Source: Microcaldota archaeon
GTDB taxonomy: Archaea > Micrarchaeota > Micrarchaeia > Norongarragalinales > JAPLXB01
DNA: 49,934 nucleotides
NCBI GenBank assembly: GCA_026396285.1
Contig: JAPLXB010000021.1
Coordinates: 1-49,934 of the forward strand
Reading direction: 5' to 3'
The notes under the pieces are model-generated. The model had not been told where the DNA came from. It saw nothing but the letters and a program-made list of their open reading frames with translations, and ran no database searches. This document shows, piece after piece, positions 19,297 to 27,357 of the stretch. The stretch's first letter is position 1; each line of letters starts with the position of its first letter. Both the position numbers and the translations under genes were made by a program.

Positions 19297-19992
19297 GTGA
19301 TTCAAATGACGCTCGTCTGCGTTCCAGTAACGGCCAGAACCGTTCAACAGGCGCTAAAGGCGGTTGCCCGGGCATCGTGCGCCGGCGACGTGGTTGAACT
19401 GCGTCTTGACTGCCTGAAGGACCCGGCGCCAAGCGACGTGGAGAAAATCATTTCCCGCTCCCGCGCGCCAGTTACAATAACCAACAGGCCGGCCCGCGAA
19501 GGCGGCTTCTTCACCGGCCCTGAAAACAAAAGGATCGGCTTGCTTGAGGACGTCCTCAGAAGCGCAGCGTTCGTTGACGTGGAACTGAGCACCCCGCCCG
19601 CGTTGAGGAAAAGGCTGGTCGCCAAGGCAAAAAAAGCCCGGACCAAAGTGATTATCTCGTTCCACGACACAAAACGAACCCCGGAATACAAGGCGCTGGC
19701 AAAAATCCTAGACGAGGAAAAAAAGGCAGGAGCGGACATAATGAAAATAATCACAACCGCCTGCGCCCCGGGCGACAACATTAAACTACTTGAATTATAC
19801 GAGTATGCTGGGAAGAAGCGCGCGCCGCTTGCCGCCTGGGCAATGGGGGAACAGGGCAAACCAAGCAGGTTCCTTGCAATCGCGTCCGGAGCGCCCCTCG
19901 CGTTCGCTTCCCTCAAGGGCATGGAATCGGCGCCGGGGCAGCTTACCCTCAAGGAAGCAAAGGATTTCATAAAGGCGCTGAAGAAAACATAA
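19297..19992 (+). CDS. aroD: 3-dehydroquinate dehydratase type I
   Basis: VELRLDCL; VIISFHDTKRTPEY; GADIMKIITTA; AWAMGEQGKPSR. Confidence 0.93.
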   Translation: MIQMTLVCVPVTARTVQQALKAVARASCAGDVVELRLDCLKDPAPSDVEKIISRSRAPVTITNRPAREGGFFTGPENKRIGLLEDVLRSAAFVDVELSTPPALRKRLVAKAKKARTKVIISFHDTKRTPEYKALAKILDEEKKAGADIMKIITTACAPGDNIKLLELYEYAGKKRAPLAAWAMGEQGKPSRFLAIASGAPLAFASLKGMESAPGQLTLKEAKDFIKALKKT

Positions 19993-20012
19993 GAGACCGG
20001 AGCGTCAGGAAA

Positions 20013-20891
20013 GTGGTTGGAATGTCTTCAATCATCGGCCCCCACACAAAACTCTGCTGCCTCATCGGGGACCCGGTTGAGCACTCTATGAGCCCGGCAA
20101 TGCACAACGCCGCATTCAACGAGCTTGGCTTGGACTATGCTTACCTGGCGTTCAAGGTGCCGAAAGAAAAACTGAAGGACGCGGTTGCCGGAATAAAGGC
20201 ACTCGGGTTCGCCGGCGCAAACGTCACCATACCGCACAAGATGGACGTGGTCAGGCACTTGGATGAAGTGGATTCCCTCGCGCAGCAAATCGGGGCGGTA
20301 AACACGATAGTGAACGAGGACGGCCGGCTCACCGGGTACAACACCGACGGCGAAGGCGCCCTCCAGGCGCTTTCAGACGCGGGAATCGACTTGAAAGGCC
20401 GGCGCGTGGCCGTAATCGGCGCAGGCGGTGCAGCCCACGCAATCACCTTCACGTTCGCGAAAAAGGCGCGGCTCCAGTCGCTGGCGATACTCAACATCAT
20501 TGAAGCCGATGCAAGGAACCTGGCCCAGCGCGTAAAAGCGCACACCGGCGCATTTGCAGATGGAATGCTGTTGAACGCCGGCAACCTGGAAAAAGCGGTT
20601 GAACAGGCCGACGTGCTTGTGAACGCGACGTCCGTGGGCATGAACCCGAAAGCCAGTGATTCTCCGGTGCCCAAGGAACTACTCCACAAGGGTTTGGCGG
20701 TTTTTGACGTCGTCTACAACCCCCTTGAGACGCGGCTGGTTAGGGAAGCGCGCGAAAAAGGGTGCGTGGCCGTCACTGGGGAAAAGATGCTCGTTAACCA
20801 GGGCGCCAAATCGTTCGAGTTATGGACTGGCAGAACCCCGCCTGTTGAAAAAATGCTGGCCGTCGTCAGGAACGCGCTCGGCGCCAAGTGA
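20013..20891 (+). CDS. aroE: Shikimate dehydrogenase
   Basis: IGDPVEHSMSPAMHNAAFNELGLDYAY; NVTIPHKMDV; GAVNTIV; IGAGGAAHAI. Confidence 0.95.
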   Translation: MVGMSSIIGPHTKLCCLIGDPVEHSMSPAMHNAAFNELGLDYAYLAFKVPKEKLKDAVAGIKALGFAGANVTIPHKMDVVRHLDEVDSLAQQIGAVNTIVNEDGRLTGYNTDGEGALQALSDAGIDLKGRRVAVIGAGGAAHAITFTFAKKARLQSLAILNIIEADARNLAQRVKAHTGAFADGMLLNAGNLEKAVEQADVLVNATSVGMNPKASDSPVPKELLHKGLAVFDVVYNPLETRLVREAREKGCVAVTGEKMLVNQGAKSFELWTGRTPPVEKMLAVVRNALGAK

Positions 20892-21406
20892 TTGCAATGA
20901 ACGTTTCCCTGATGGGGTTCATGGGAACCGGGAAAACCGCGGCCGGCAAGGCGCTGGCGAAAAAACTCGGCATGCGTTACGTAGACACCGATGAAATCAT
21001 TGAAAAGAATGCGGGAATGAAGATTTCAGACATTTTCTCAAACTTCGGCGAACCCTATTTCCGGGACCTCGAGGCAAAAGCCGTGAAGGCGGTTTCGGAA
21101 AAGGACAAGCAAGTAATTTCCTGCGGCGGTGGCGCGGTGCTGCGGGAGGAAAACATGAAAAACCTGAAGCGCAGCGGCCCGGTCGTGTGCCTGACTGCGA
21201 GCCCGGAAGCCATTTTCAACCGCATCAAGAACGAGGCCCACCGGCCGCTCCTGCAGGTGCCGGACCCGGAGAAAAGGATTAAGGAACTGCTGGCCGCCCG
21301 CGTCCAATTCTATGCGAAAGCCGGCTACACGATAGACACTACAAAACTGACAGTGGCGCAAGTCGTGGATGAAATAACCGCGTTGGTCAAAGCCGGCGCG
21401 GAATGA
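20888..21406 (+). CDS. aroK: Shikimate kinase, bacterial P-loop type (ATG 20897 also possible)
   Basis: GFMGTGKTAAGKALAKKLGMRYVDTDEIIE; FGEPYFRDLEAKAV; SCGGGAVLR; RPLL. Confidence 0.95.
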   Translation: MIAMNVSLMGFMGTGKTAAGKALAKKLGMRYVDTDEIIEKNAGMKISDIFSNFGEPYFRDLEAKAVKAVSEKDKQVISCGGGAVLREENMKNLKRSGPVVCLTASPEAIFNRIKNEAHRPLLQVPDPEKRIKELLAARVQFYAKAGYTIDTTKLTVAQVVDEITALVKAGAE

Positions 21407-21465
21407 TTTCCTGAACCTGTTTGCTCCACCGAAAACTCATTAGCGCAAAAAGCTTCACCAAAAAC

Positions 21466-22596
21466 CTAGAGCTTTCTTGGAATCATACCCTGAAGCATCA
21501 TCGCATCCGCGAGCACGAGCGCAACCATCGCCTCAGCAACGGGCGCGATGCGCGGGCAGATGTTCGGGTCGTGCCTCCCGGCGACCGCTATGTCCACGGA
21601 ATCCATTTCCTCGTTCACGGTCTTCTGCCTCCCGGTGATGGACGACGTCGGCTTGACCGCGATCCTCGCGACAATCGGCATGCCAGTGCTTATCCCGCCC
21701 AGCATGCCGCCATGGTTGTTCGTCCGCGTAAGCACTTTCCTTGCCTTGGCGTCGTAGTAGAAAGAGTCGTTGTTTTCGCTGCCCCGCAACCCGGCTGCGC
21801 CGAAACCGGAGCCGAACTCCACGCCCTTGACCGCCGGAATGCCGGCAAGCGCCTTCGCAAGCTCGCCGTCAAGCTTGTCAAACACTGGTTCCCCCGCACC
21901 AGGCGGGACGCCGGTTGCGACAATTTCCACTATCCCGCCAGTCGAATCGCCTGCCGCCCGCGCCTTTTCAATCGCGTCAGCCATTTTTTTCCCGGCAATT
22001 GCGTCCGCGCACCTGACCGAACTAGAGTAAACCGCTTTGCCGAGTTTGCCAATGTCCTTTTCAGCGACTTCAAGCGGCTTTGCCTTGACTCCAGCTGCTT
22101 CCACCACGCGCGCCAACACGATTACCCCAAAACGCGCGAGGAGTTTTTTCGCAACTGCCCCGGCGGCTACCCTGCCTACGGTTTCCCTGCCCGACGCCCT
22201 TCCCCCACCCCTCCAGTCCCTGAACCCGAATTTTGCCCAGTAAGCGAAGTCGGCGTGCCCCGGCCTGAATACGTTCTTGATTGGCTCATAAGCGCTTGAA
22301 CTCGCGCCAGTTGTCCGGATGACAATGCTTATCGGGGTTCCGGTTGTTTTTCCCCCAAATACACCACTCAGGATTTCCGCCTTGTCCTCTTCAACCCGGG
22401 TGGTGCCGACCGCGCTCCCGCCCGGCCTGCGCTTCCTCAATTCTGCGTTTATATCCTCTTCGCCGAGCGCGAGCCTGCTTGGACAGCCGTCCACGACCAC
22501 GCCGAGCGCTGGCCCGTGTGACTCGCCGAACGTAGTCGCGCGAAAAACCCTCCCAAACGTGTTTCCAGTCAATTCAATCAGCCAACAAATCTCCAA
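21466..22596 (-). CDS. aroC: Chorismate synthase
   Basis: NTFGRVFRATTFGESHGPALGVVVDGCPS; RPGHADFAYWAKFGFRDWRGGGRASGRETVGRVAAGA. Confidence 0.97.
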   Translation of the reverse strand: MEICWLIELTGNTFGRVFRATTFGESHGPALGVVVDGCPSRLALGEEDINAELRKRRPGGSAVGTTRVEEDKAEILSGVFGGKTTGTPISIVIRTTGASSSAYEPIKNVFRPGHADFAYWAKFGFRDWRGGGRASGRETVGRVAAGAVAKKLLARFGVIVLARVVEAAGVKAKPLEVAEKDIGKLGKAVYSSSVRCADAIAGKKMADAIEKARAAGDSTGGIVEIVATGVPPGAGEPVFDKLDGELAKALAGIPAVKGVEFGSGFGAAGLRGSENNDSFYYDAKARKVLTRTNNHGGMLGGISTGMPIVARIAVKPTSSITGRQKTVNEEMDSVDIAVAGRHDPNICPRIAPVAEAMVALVLADAMMLQGMIPRKL

Positions 22597-22634
22597 GCCA
22601 CCTTTATTAAATTCTATGCCAGAAAAAACTTTCC

Positions 22635-23921
22635 ATGGACGCCATAGTTACGCCCGGAGCAATAAGGGGGATGGCCGAGGCGCCCCCGTCAAAGAGCTAC
22701 ACCCACCGCGCCATAATACTCGCGGCCCTCGCCAAAGGAAAGTCAGTCATAGACAAGGCCCTGGTTTCCGACGACACGCTATACACCGCCGAAGCATGCA
22801 TGGCCCTGGGCGCAAAAATCGAGCGCAAAGGCAGCACATTCATAGTCAACGGCACCGGAGGCGAACTCGGAGCGCGGGCCAAAAAAGTATTCATCGGAAA
22901 CTCCGGCACCACGATACGCTTGATGAGTTCTGTTGCGGCCCTCGCCGGCGGGGCAGTGGTTTTCGACGGCACCGCGGAAATGCGCAAGCGGCCGATACGG
23001 GACCTGCTTGATGCCCTCGGGCAGCTCGGCGTAGAGGCCGTTTCATTGAATGAAGACGGGTGCCCGCCAATCAGCATTTCAGGCAACGGCCTCAGGGGAG
23101 GAAACGTGAGCATTTCCGGCGAAACAAGCTCGCAGTTCCTGTCATCGCTGCTCATTGCCTGCCCGTATGCGGAAAAGCCGACGCGCATCCGCGTCACCGG
23201 CGGCTTGAAGTCAAAACCATACGTCGACGTCACCCTTGACATGATGAAGACGTTCGGCCTCGCGGCGAAAAACAACAAATACGAGGAATTCCTTGTCCCG
23301 ACCGGCACGTATTCCGCGCGGCGATACGCAGTGGAAGGCGACTATTCGTCAGCGTCTTATTTCTTCGCCGGGGCAGCAGTAAGCGGCTCGCGCGTGGCGG
23401 TAAAGGGCCTGAACAAGAAATCGGTCCAGGGCGACAAGGCCTTCCTCGATATTTTGAAGAAAACGGGGTGCGGCGTGAAATGGTCGGCGGATACTGTTTC
23501 AGTCACTGGCCCCCGGGAGCTCAAGGCAGTCACGGTCAACATGGGCGACTACCCTGACTTGGTGCCGACGCTTGCGGCAACAGCGGCGTTTGCCCGCGGA
23601 ACCACCCAAATAACGAACGTAGGCCACCTGCGGTTCAAGGAAACCGACCGCCTCGCAGCGCCAGCGGCAGAACTCAGGAAAGCCGGGGTGCGCGTGGAAA
23701 TAGGAAAGGAATCCATGGACGTCCACGGCCTTTTCCCGTACAAACCCAACGGCGCGGCGTTTGAAACCTACAAGGACCACCGCATGGTCATGAGCCTCGC
23801 CACGCTCGCGCTGGCGGCTGAAGGAAAATCAACCATCCATGGCGCGGAACACGTTTCAAAATCGTTCCCGGACTTTTTCCAGCGGATGCGCAAGCTCGGG
23901 GTGAAAGTTTCGCTTAAATAA
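22635..23921 (+). CDS. aroA: 3-phosphoshikimate 1-carboxyvinyltransferase
   Basis: PPSKSYTHRAIILAALAKGKS; GNSGTTIRLM; RKRPIRDLLDAL; KETDRLAAPAAELRKAGV; KDHRMVMSLA. Confidence 0.97.
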   Translation: MDAIVTPGAIRGMAEAPPSKSYTHRAIILAALAKGKSVIDKALVSDDTLYTAEACMALGAKIERKGSTFIVNGTGGELGARAKKVFIGNSGTTIRLMSSVAALAGGAVVFDGTAEMRKRPIRDLLDALGQLGVEAVSLNEDGCPPISISGNGLRGGNVSISGETSSQFLSSLLIACPYAEKPTRIRVTGGLKSKPYVDVTLDMMKTFGLAAKNNKYEEFLVPTGTYSARRYAVEGDYSSASYFFAGAAVSGSRVAVKGLNKKSVQGDKAFLDILKKTGCGVKWSADTVSVTGPRELKAVTVNMGDYPDLVPTLAATAAFARGTTQITNVGHLRFKETDRLAAPAAELRKAGVRVEIGKESMDVHGLFPYKPNGAAFETYKDHRMVMSLATLALAAEGKSTIHGAEHVSKSFPDFFQRMRKLGVKVSLK

Positions 23922-23955
23922 GCATTTTAAATTCAGCCAGCCTATTTTGTTTCGC

Positions 23956-24060
23956 GCCGCAGTAGCTCAGCCTGTTTTTTGAACCAATCAGTTCGAAAAG
24001 GCTATGGAGAGCGTTCGGCTGAAGACCGATGTGTCGCCGGTTCAAATCCGGCCTGCGGCA
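23956..24060 (+). tRNA. tRNA-Phe (GAA), interrupted in the D-loop
   Basis: Acceptor GCCGCAG/CTGCGGC; anticodon loop CTGAAGA; T arm GCCGG-TTCAAAT-CCGGC; removing 31 nt gives a 74-nt tRNA. Confidence 0.93.
23975..24005 (+). other. Predicted D-loop intron of tRNA-Phe (31 nt) with bulge-helix-bulge motif
   Basis: CTC-AGCC-[TGT]-TTTTTGAAC...GTTCGAAAA-GGCT-[ATG]-GAG: 4-bp AGCC/GGCT helix between two 3-nt bulges. Confidence 0.85.
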
Positions 24061-24079
24061 TTTTCCCCCGGTTGGTTAA

Positions 24080-25744
24080 ATGAGAGCCTATCCGATTGCA
24101 ATAATCCTGCTGTCACTTGCGCTCCTTGCAGCCGCCCTCGAAGCCGAGCCCAAAACAATAGGCTCAGCCAGCATAACCGCGGAACTTGAGTGGGACGTCG
24201 GTTTCGCCGACAGGCTCCCGGGCGAAGTGACGGTCCAGGCGTTTGCGCTCGCCGAGGAACCGTACCAGCACGTTGAATCCATTGACTGCAACCGGGTTTG
24301 CTCAAAGGAAACCGACCAGTTCGGAAACAGCGTCCTCAAATTCACTTTTTCCCCGGCGTCGTCAACCGAATTCATGAAAGCAACCGCACGGCTTAGCGTC
24401 GGCTATGAAAAAGGCTTCCGCGAGGCGCTTTCAGGCGAGGGAGACAAGTTCCTTTTGGAAACCAAGTACGTGAAAATCACTGAGGAAATCAAGACCAAGG
24501 CAGAGGCAGTGGCGGGCGGAGGCACCGACTTCGAAAAAGCGGTTAAACTGGCGGAATGGGCGCACAACAACCTCAAGTACGAGGGGCTTGGCTACAGGGA
24601 CGTCATACTTGACTCCAGCCAGGCTTATGCAGTAAGGTCCGGCAAGTGCTCGGAATTCAGCCACCTGCTCATAGCAATGCTGCGCTCCATAGGAATTCCC
24701 GCCAAATTCACTGCCGGCTTCGTTTTCTCAGGCAGTGAGTGGGGTCCACACGCGTGGGCAGAGGCGCTCGTGGACGGGAAATGGGTTCCGGCAGACCCGA
24801 CCTTCAATGAATTCGGGTTGCTGGGCGCGGGCCACATCAAGTTCGCCGAAGGCGCCGACCAAGACGGCATCAAGGAACAGATTTCAACAAAAGGCGCCGG
24901 CGTCGCCGCGTCAACGCTCTCGCTCAAGCGCAACGCGGCAATAACGTTCGTATCCAGAGGCAATTTTTCACAGCCAATCAGCCTCTCGCTTGAGGCGAAC
25001 AACGGCACGGTCGGCGAAGGCTCGCTGGAAACCGTGCGCGCACACGTAAAGAACTTGGGCGGCGAAACCGCGGTCCCGCTTTCAATAAACATGCCGCAGG
25101 AAGTGAAAATCGCCTCGGACCGCGACCGGCTCATTTACCTAGGGCAAGGCGGGGAGGAAACCGTCGAATGGAACGTCGTGTTCCCGGCAAAACTCGAGGA
25201 AGGCTCGATATACAATTACACCGTGGAAGTCACCACAATCGGGAAAAAAGCAGTCGCCTACATCACTGCAAAAAAAGGCGGGGCGTCAAACCTCCAGGAA
25301 TCCCTTGAAATAAAGGACCTACGCTCGACGCAGTCCGACCAGAGCGTCACGCTTTTCGTCGTCCTCAAGAACTCGGGCAGCGTAGCAATTCCCTCAGTAG
25401 CCCTCTCAGCCTCCCTCGCAGGCGCCGAAGAACACCGGACTTTTTCGCTCGCAGCAGGCGAGGAAAAGGAGTTGCAGCTCGTGTTCCAGAAGCCGGACGG
25501 CACCGCAGCCGAGGGCGTGATAAAAGTGACCGTCAACGGCAAGGAACTGGCCCAGCCTTTCGTGATAAACCTCATCCAACAACAGCCAGAGCCGGAGCGG
25601 GCGTTCATTTCCCTCGCGCTCGGCGGCAACGAAATCAAACTGTCCCTTGAACAGGCGCTGTTCATCGCCGGAACCGCAATCGTTTTAATCGCGTTCCTCG
25701 CCATCCTATTCCATAAGCCGAAAAAACCCCATGAAACAGGGTGA
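24080..25744 (+). CDS. Secreted/membrane-anchored transglutaminase-like protein
   Basis: N-terminal signal-like segment; SGKCSEFSHLLIAMLRSIGIPAKFTAGFV...GPHAWAEALVDGKWVPADPTFNEF Cys-His-Asp motif; C-terminal TM with KPKKP tail. Confidence 0.9.
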   Translation: MRAYPIAIILLSLALLAAALEAEPKTIGSASITAELEWDVGFADRLPGEVTVQAFALAEEPYQHVESIDCNRVCSKETDQFGNSVLKFTFSPASSTEFMKATARLSVGYEKGFREALSGEGDKFLLETKYVKITEEIKTKAEAVAGGGTDFEKAVKLAEWAHNNLKYEGLGYRDVILDSSQAYAVRSGKCSEFSHLLIAMLRSIGIPAKFTAGFVFSGSEWGPHAWAEALVDGKWVPADPTFNEFGLLGAGHIKFAEGADQDGIKEQISTKGAGVAASTLSLKRNAAITFVSRGNFSQPISLSLEANNGTVGEGSLETVRAHVKNLGGETAVPLSINMPQEVKIASDRDRLIYLGQGGEETVEWNVVFPAKLEEGSIYNYTVEVTTIGKKAVAYITAKKGGASNLQESLEIKDLRSTQSDQSVTLFVVLKNSGSVAIPSVALSASLAGAEEHRTFSLAAGEEKELQLVFQKPDGTAAEGVIKVTVNGKELAQPFVINLIQQQPEPERAFISLALGGNEIKLSLEQALFIAGTAIVLIAFLAILFHKPKKPHETG

Positions 25745-25787
25745 TTGCAGCGCGGTCGTAGTCTAGTGGTATGATAGCAGATTGCCA

Positions 25788-25864
25788 CGAGCCTTTTCTT
25801 TTAGGAAAAGAAAGGGTTCATCAAAAGAAAAACCCAAGCCACGCGGCAGGGGTTTTCTGCAAAA
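25788..25864 (+). other. Predicted canonical 37/38 intron of tRNA-Gly (about 77 nt)
   Basis: TTGC/GCAA central helix, CAC and AAA bulges, anticodon stem as outer helix. Confidence 0.7.
25790..25837 (+). repeat. Pyrimidine-purine-purine element, copy C (inside the tRNA-Gly intron)
   Basis: AGCCTTTTCTTTTAGGAAAAGAAAGGGTTCATCAAAAGAAAAACCCAA, flanked by direct repeats GCCACG (25784-25789 and 25838-25843). Confidence 0.65.
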
Positions 25865-25930
25865 ATCTGCAGACCCGGGTCCGATTCCCGGCGGCCGCAT
25901 AGTTTTCCAGAATAAGTTCCAGAGGGCGTG

Positions 25931-26257
25931 TCACATTATTTTCGTGCCGTCGGCGACGTCCTCGTCAACGGTGCAGAGGACTATTTTCTTCTGGTCGTCG
26001 CTCACCGCCGCCAGCAACATGCCGTTGGACTCAATGCCCTTGATTTTCTTCGGCTCCAAGTTCGCAATGACCAGTATTTTCTTGCCCAAAATTTCGTCCG
26101 GTGCGTACTGCTCCGCGATTTCCGCCACCAGCGTGCGTTCCTCGGCGCCCACGCGCACCTTCAGGCGGTAGAGTTTCTTCGCGCCCTCCACTGGCTCGGC
26201 GTCAAGCACCTTTGCGACGCGGATGTCCAGCTTTTCAAAGTCCTCGAACGAAGCCAT
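25931..26257 (-). CDS. Stand-alone tRNA-binding (OB-fold) protein, MetRS beta-subunit like
   Basis: FEKLDIRVAKVLDAEPVEGAKKLYRLKVRVG; VIANLEPKKIKGIESNGMLLAA. Confidence 0.92.
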   Translation of the reverse strand: MASFEDFEKLDIRVAKVLDAEPVEGAKKLYRLKVRVGAEERTLVAEIAEQYAPDEILGKKILVIANLEPKKIKGIESNGMLLAAVSDDQKKIVLCTVDEDVADGTKIM

Positions 26258-26317
26258 GGAAGAAAACCCGTTGCCGGCTTTAAAAAACGCTCCGGTGCCC
26301 TCCGGCGCCAGCGGGCG

Positions 26318-27211
26318 CTATTCAAGCACTTCCACTGCGTCCACGATGCCGTCGCCGTCCTCGTCAAAGCCCTGGACAACGTGTGCAATCGTCTTTTTGT
26401 CAAAGGCGTTGCCTGCCCCGATTTTTTCAGGCTCCTTCAGGATTGAAAGCACGGCGGTACGCGTGCTCGACTGGTTCAAGCCGGCCGCGACGAGCACTTT
26501 CCTCGACTTGTTGAAGGGGTTTTCAACCACTTCGACCACGCCCACGTTCTCCTCGTACTTTTTGCCGGACGGCTTGGAGCGTATCCCGAACGTTTTTTCC
26601 TCGAAATAAATGGGAAGGAACTTGTTGACTTCCTCCACGAGCGTGTTGACCTTCGGCCCCCCGACGAGGATGAGGTTCTCGCGCTTCGTCCCCTCCCTGA
26701 CTTCGGTGTCCAGCAGGTAAAGCGGGTAGGAAAAGGACGCGTATTGGCCGAGGGCGATGGCGAGTTCGGCGGCGCAGTATTCGGCCCCCCGCGCGCGGTA
26801 CTTCCCGTGCGGGTCGGGCGACCCCAGCACCATTTTGGCGTCAAGCCTGCCGCCGCTTGCAAAAGGCGCGAGAAAATGCGGGGTTTTTGCCTTCGCGTGC
26901 GCGACCGGCCTCCACGCGGGCCTGATGATTACTGACACGGCATCGGTTGAAAGCCCGTATTTTTTCGCAACCGCGCCGCCTCGTTCCTCGTAGGCCTCCA
27001 TCTTGATGAGTCCGGCCTCGCTGAGGAGGCGCACGTGATAATACACCGTCTGCGCCGGCATTCCCAGCTGTTTCGCGAGCTCCGCCGGATACTTCGGTTC
27101 CTTCGCAAGCGCCTTCATGATGGCCAGCCTCTCGGTCGAGAGGACCGATATCGTCTTCTCGTCCACCAGCTCGGTCCCGACCGCCTTTGAATCGGACACG
27201 ATCACCGCCAT
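26318..27211 (-). CDS. Winged-helix (ArsR-like) regulator with C-terminal S-layer-like domain and EF-hand-like motif
   Basis: LSTERLAIMKALAKEPKYPAELAKQLGMPAQTVYYHVRLLSEAGLIK; NLILVGGPKVNTLVEEVN; DEDGDGIVDAVE. Confidence 0.75.
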   Translation of the reverse strand: MAVIVSDSKAVGTELVDEKTISVLSTERLAIMKALAKEPKYPAELAKQLGMPAQTVYYHVRLLSEAGLIKMEAYEERGGAVAKKYGLSTDAVSVIIRPAWRPVAHAKAKTPHFLAPFASGGRLDAKMVLGSPDPHGKYRARGAEYCAAELAIALGQYASFSYPLYLLDTEVREGTKRENLILVGGPKVNTLVEEVNKFLPIYFEEKTFGIRSKPSGKKYEENVGVVEVVENPFNKSRKVLVAAGLNQSSTRTAVLSILKEPEKIGAGNAFDKKTIAHVVQGFDEDGDGIVDAVEVLE

Positions 27212-27273
27212 GCAACCACCCCAATCAACTTTTCAAGCGCGCCCCGCGGCCGCTTTCCATTTGTTTTACTTTT

Positions 27274-27289
27274 TTAATAGTGTTATTAA
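27274..27289. promoter_or_regulatory. Palindrome TTAATA-GTGT-TATTAA, candidate operator/promoter element
   Basis: Perfect 6-nt arms in the AT-rich spacer between the divergent regulator and glmS. Confidence 0.4.
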
Positions 27290-27357
27290 TATTTTTTAAT
27301 ACCGCTGAAAACAAATAAAAACCTTTTCCCCCACTCTTTCTTTTTCGTTTCTCGTGC

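Larger units (their letters stand above)
25752..25899 (+). tRNA. tRNA-Gly (GCC), interrupted in the anticodon loop
   Basis: Acceptor GCGGTCG/CGGCCGC; anticodon stem GCAGA/TCTGC; loop TTGCCA; T arm CCGGG-TCCGATT-CCCGG. Confidence 0.9.
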
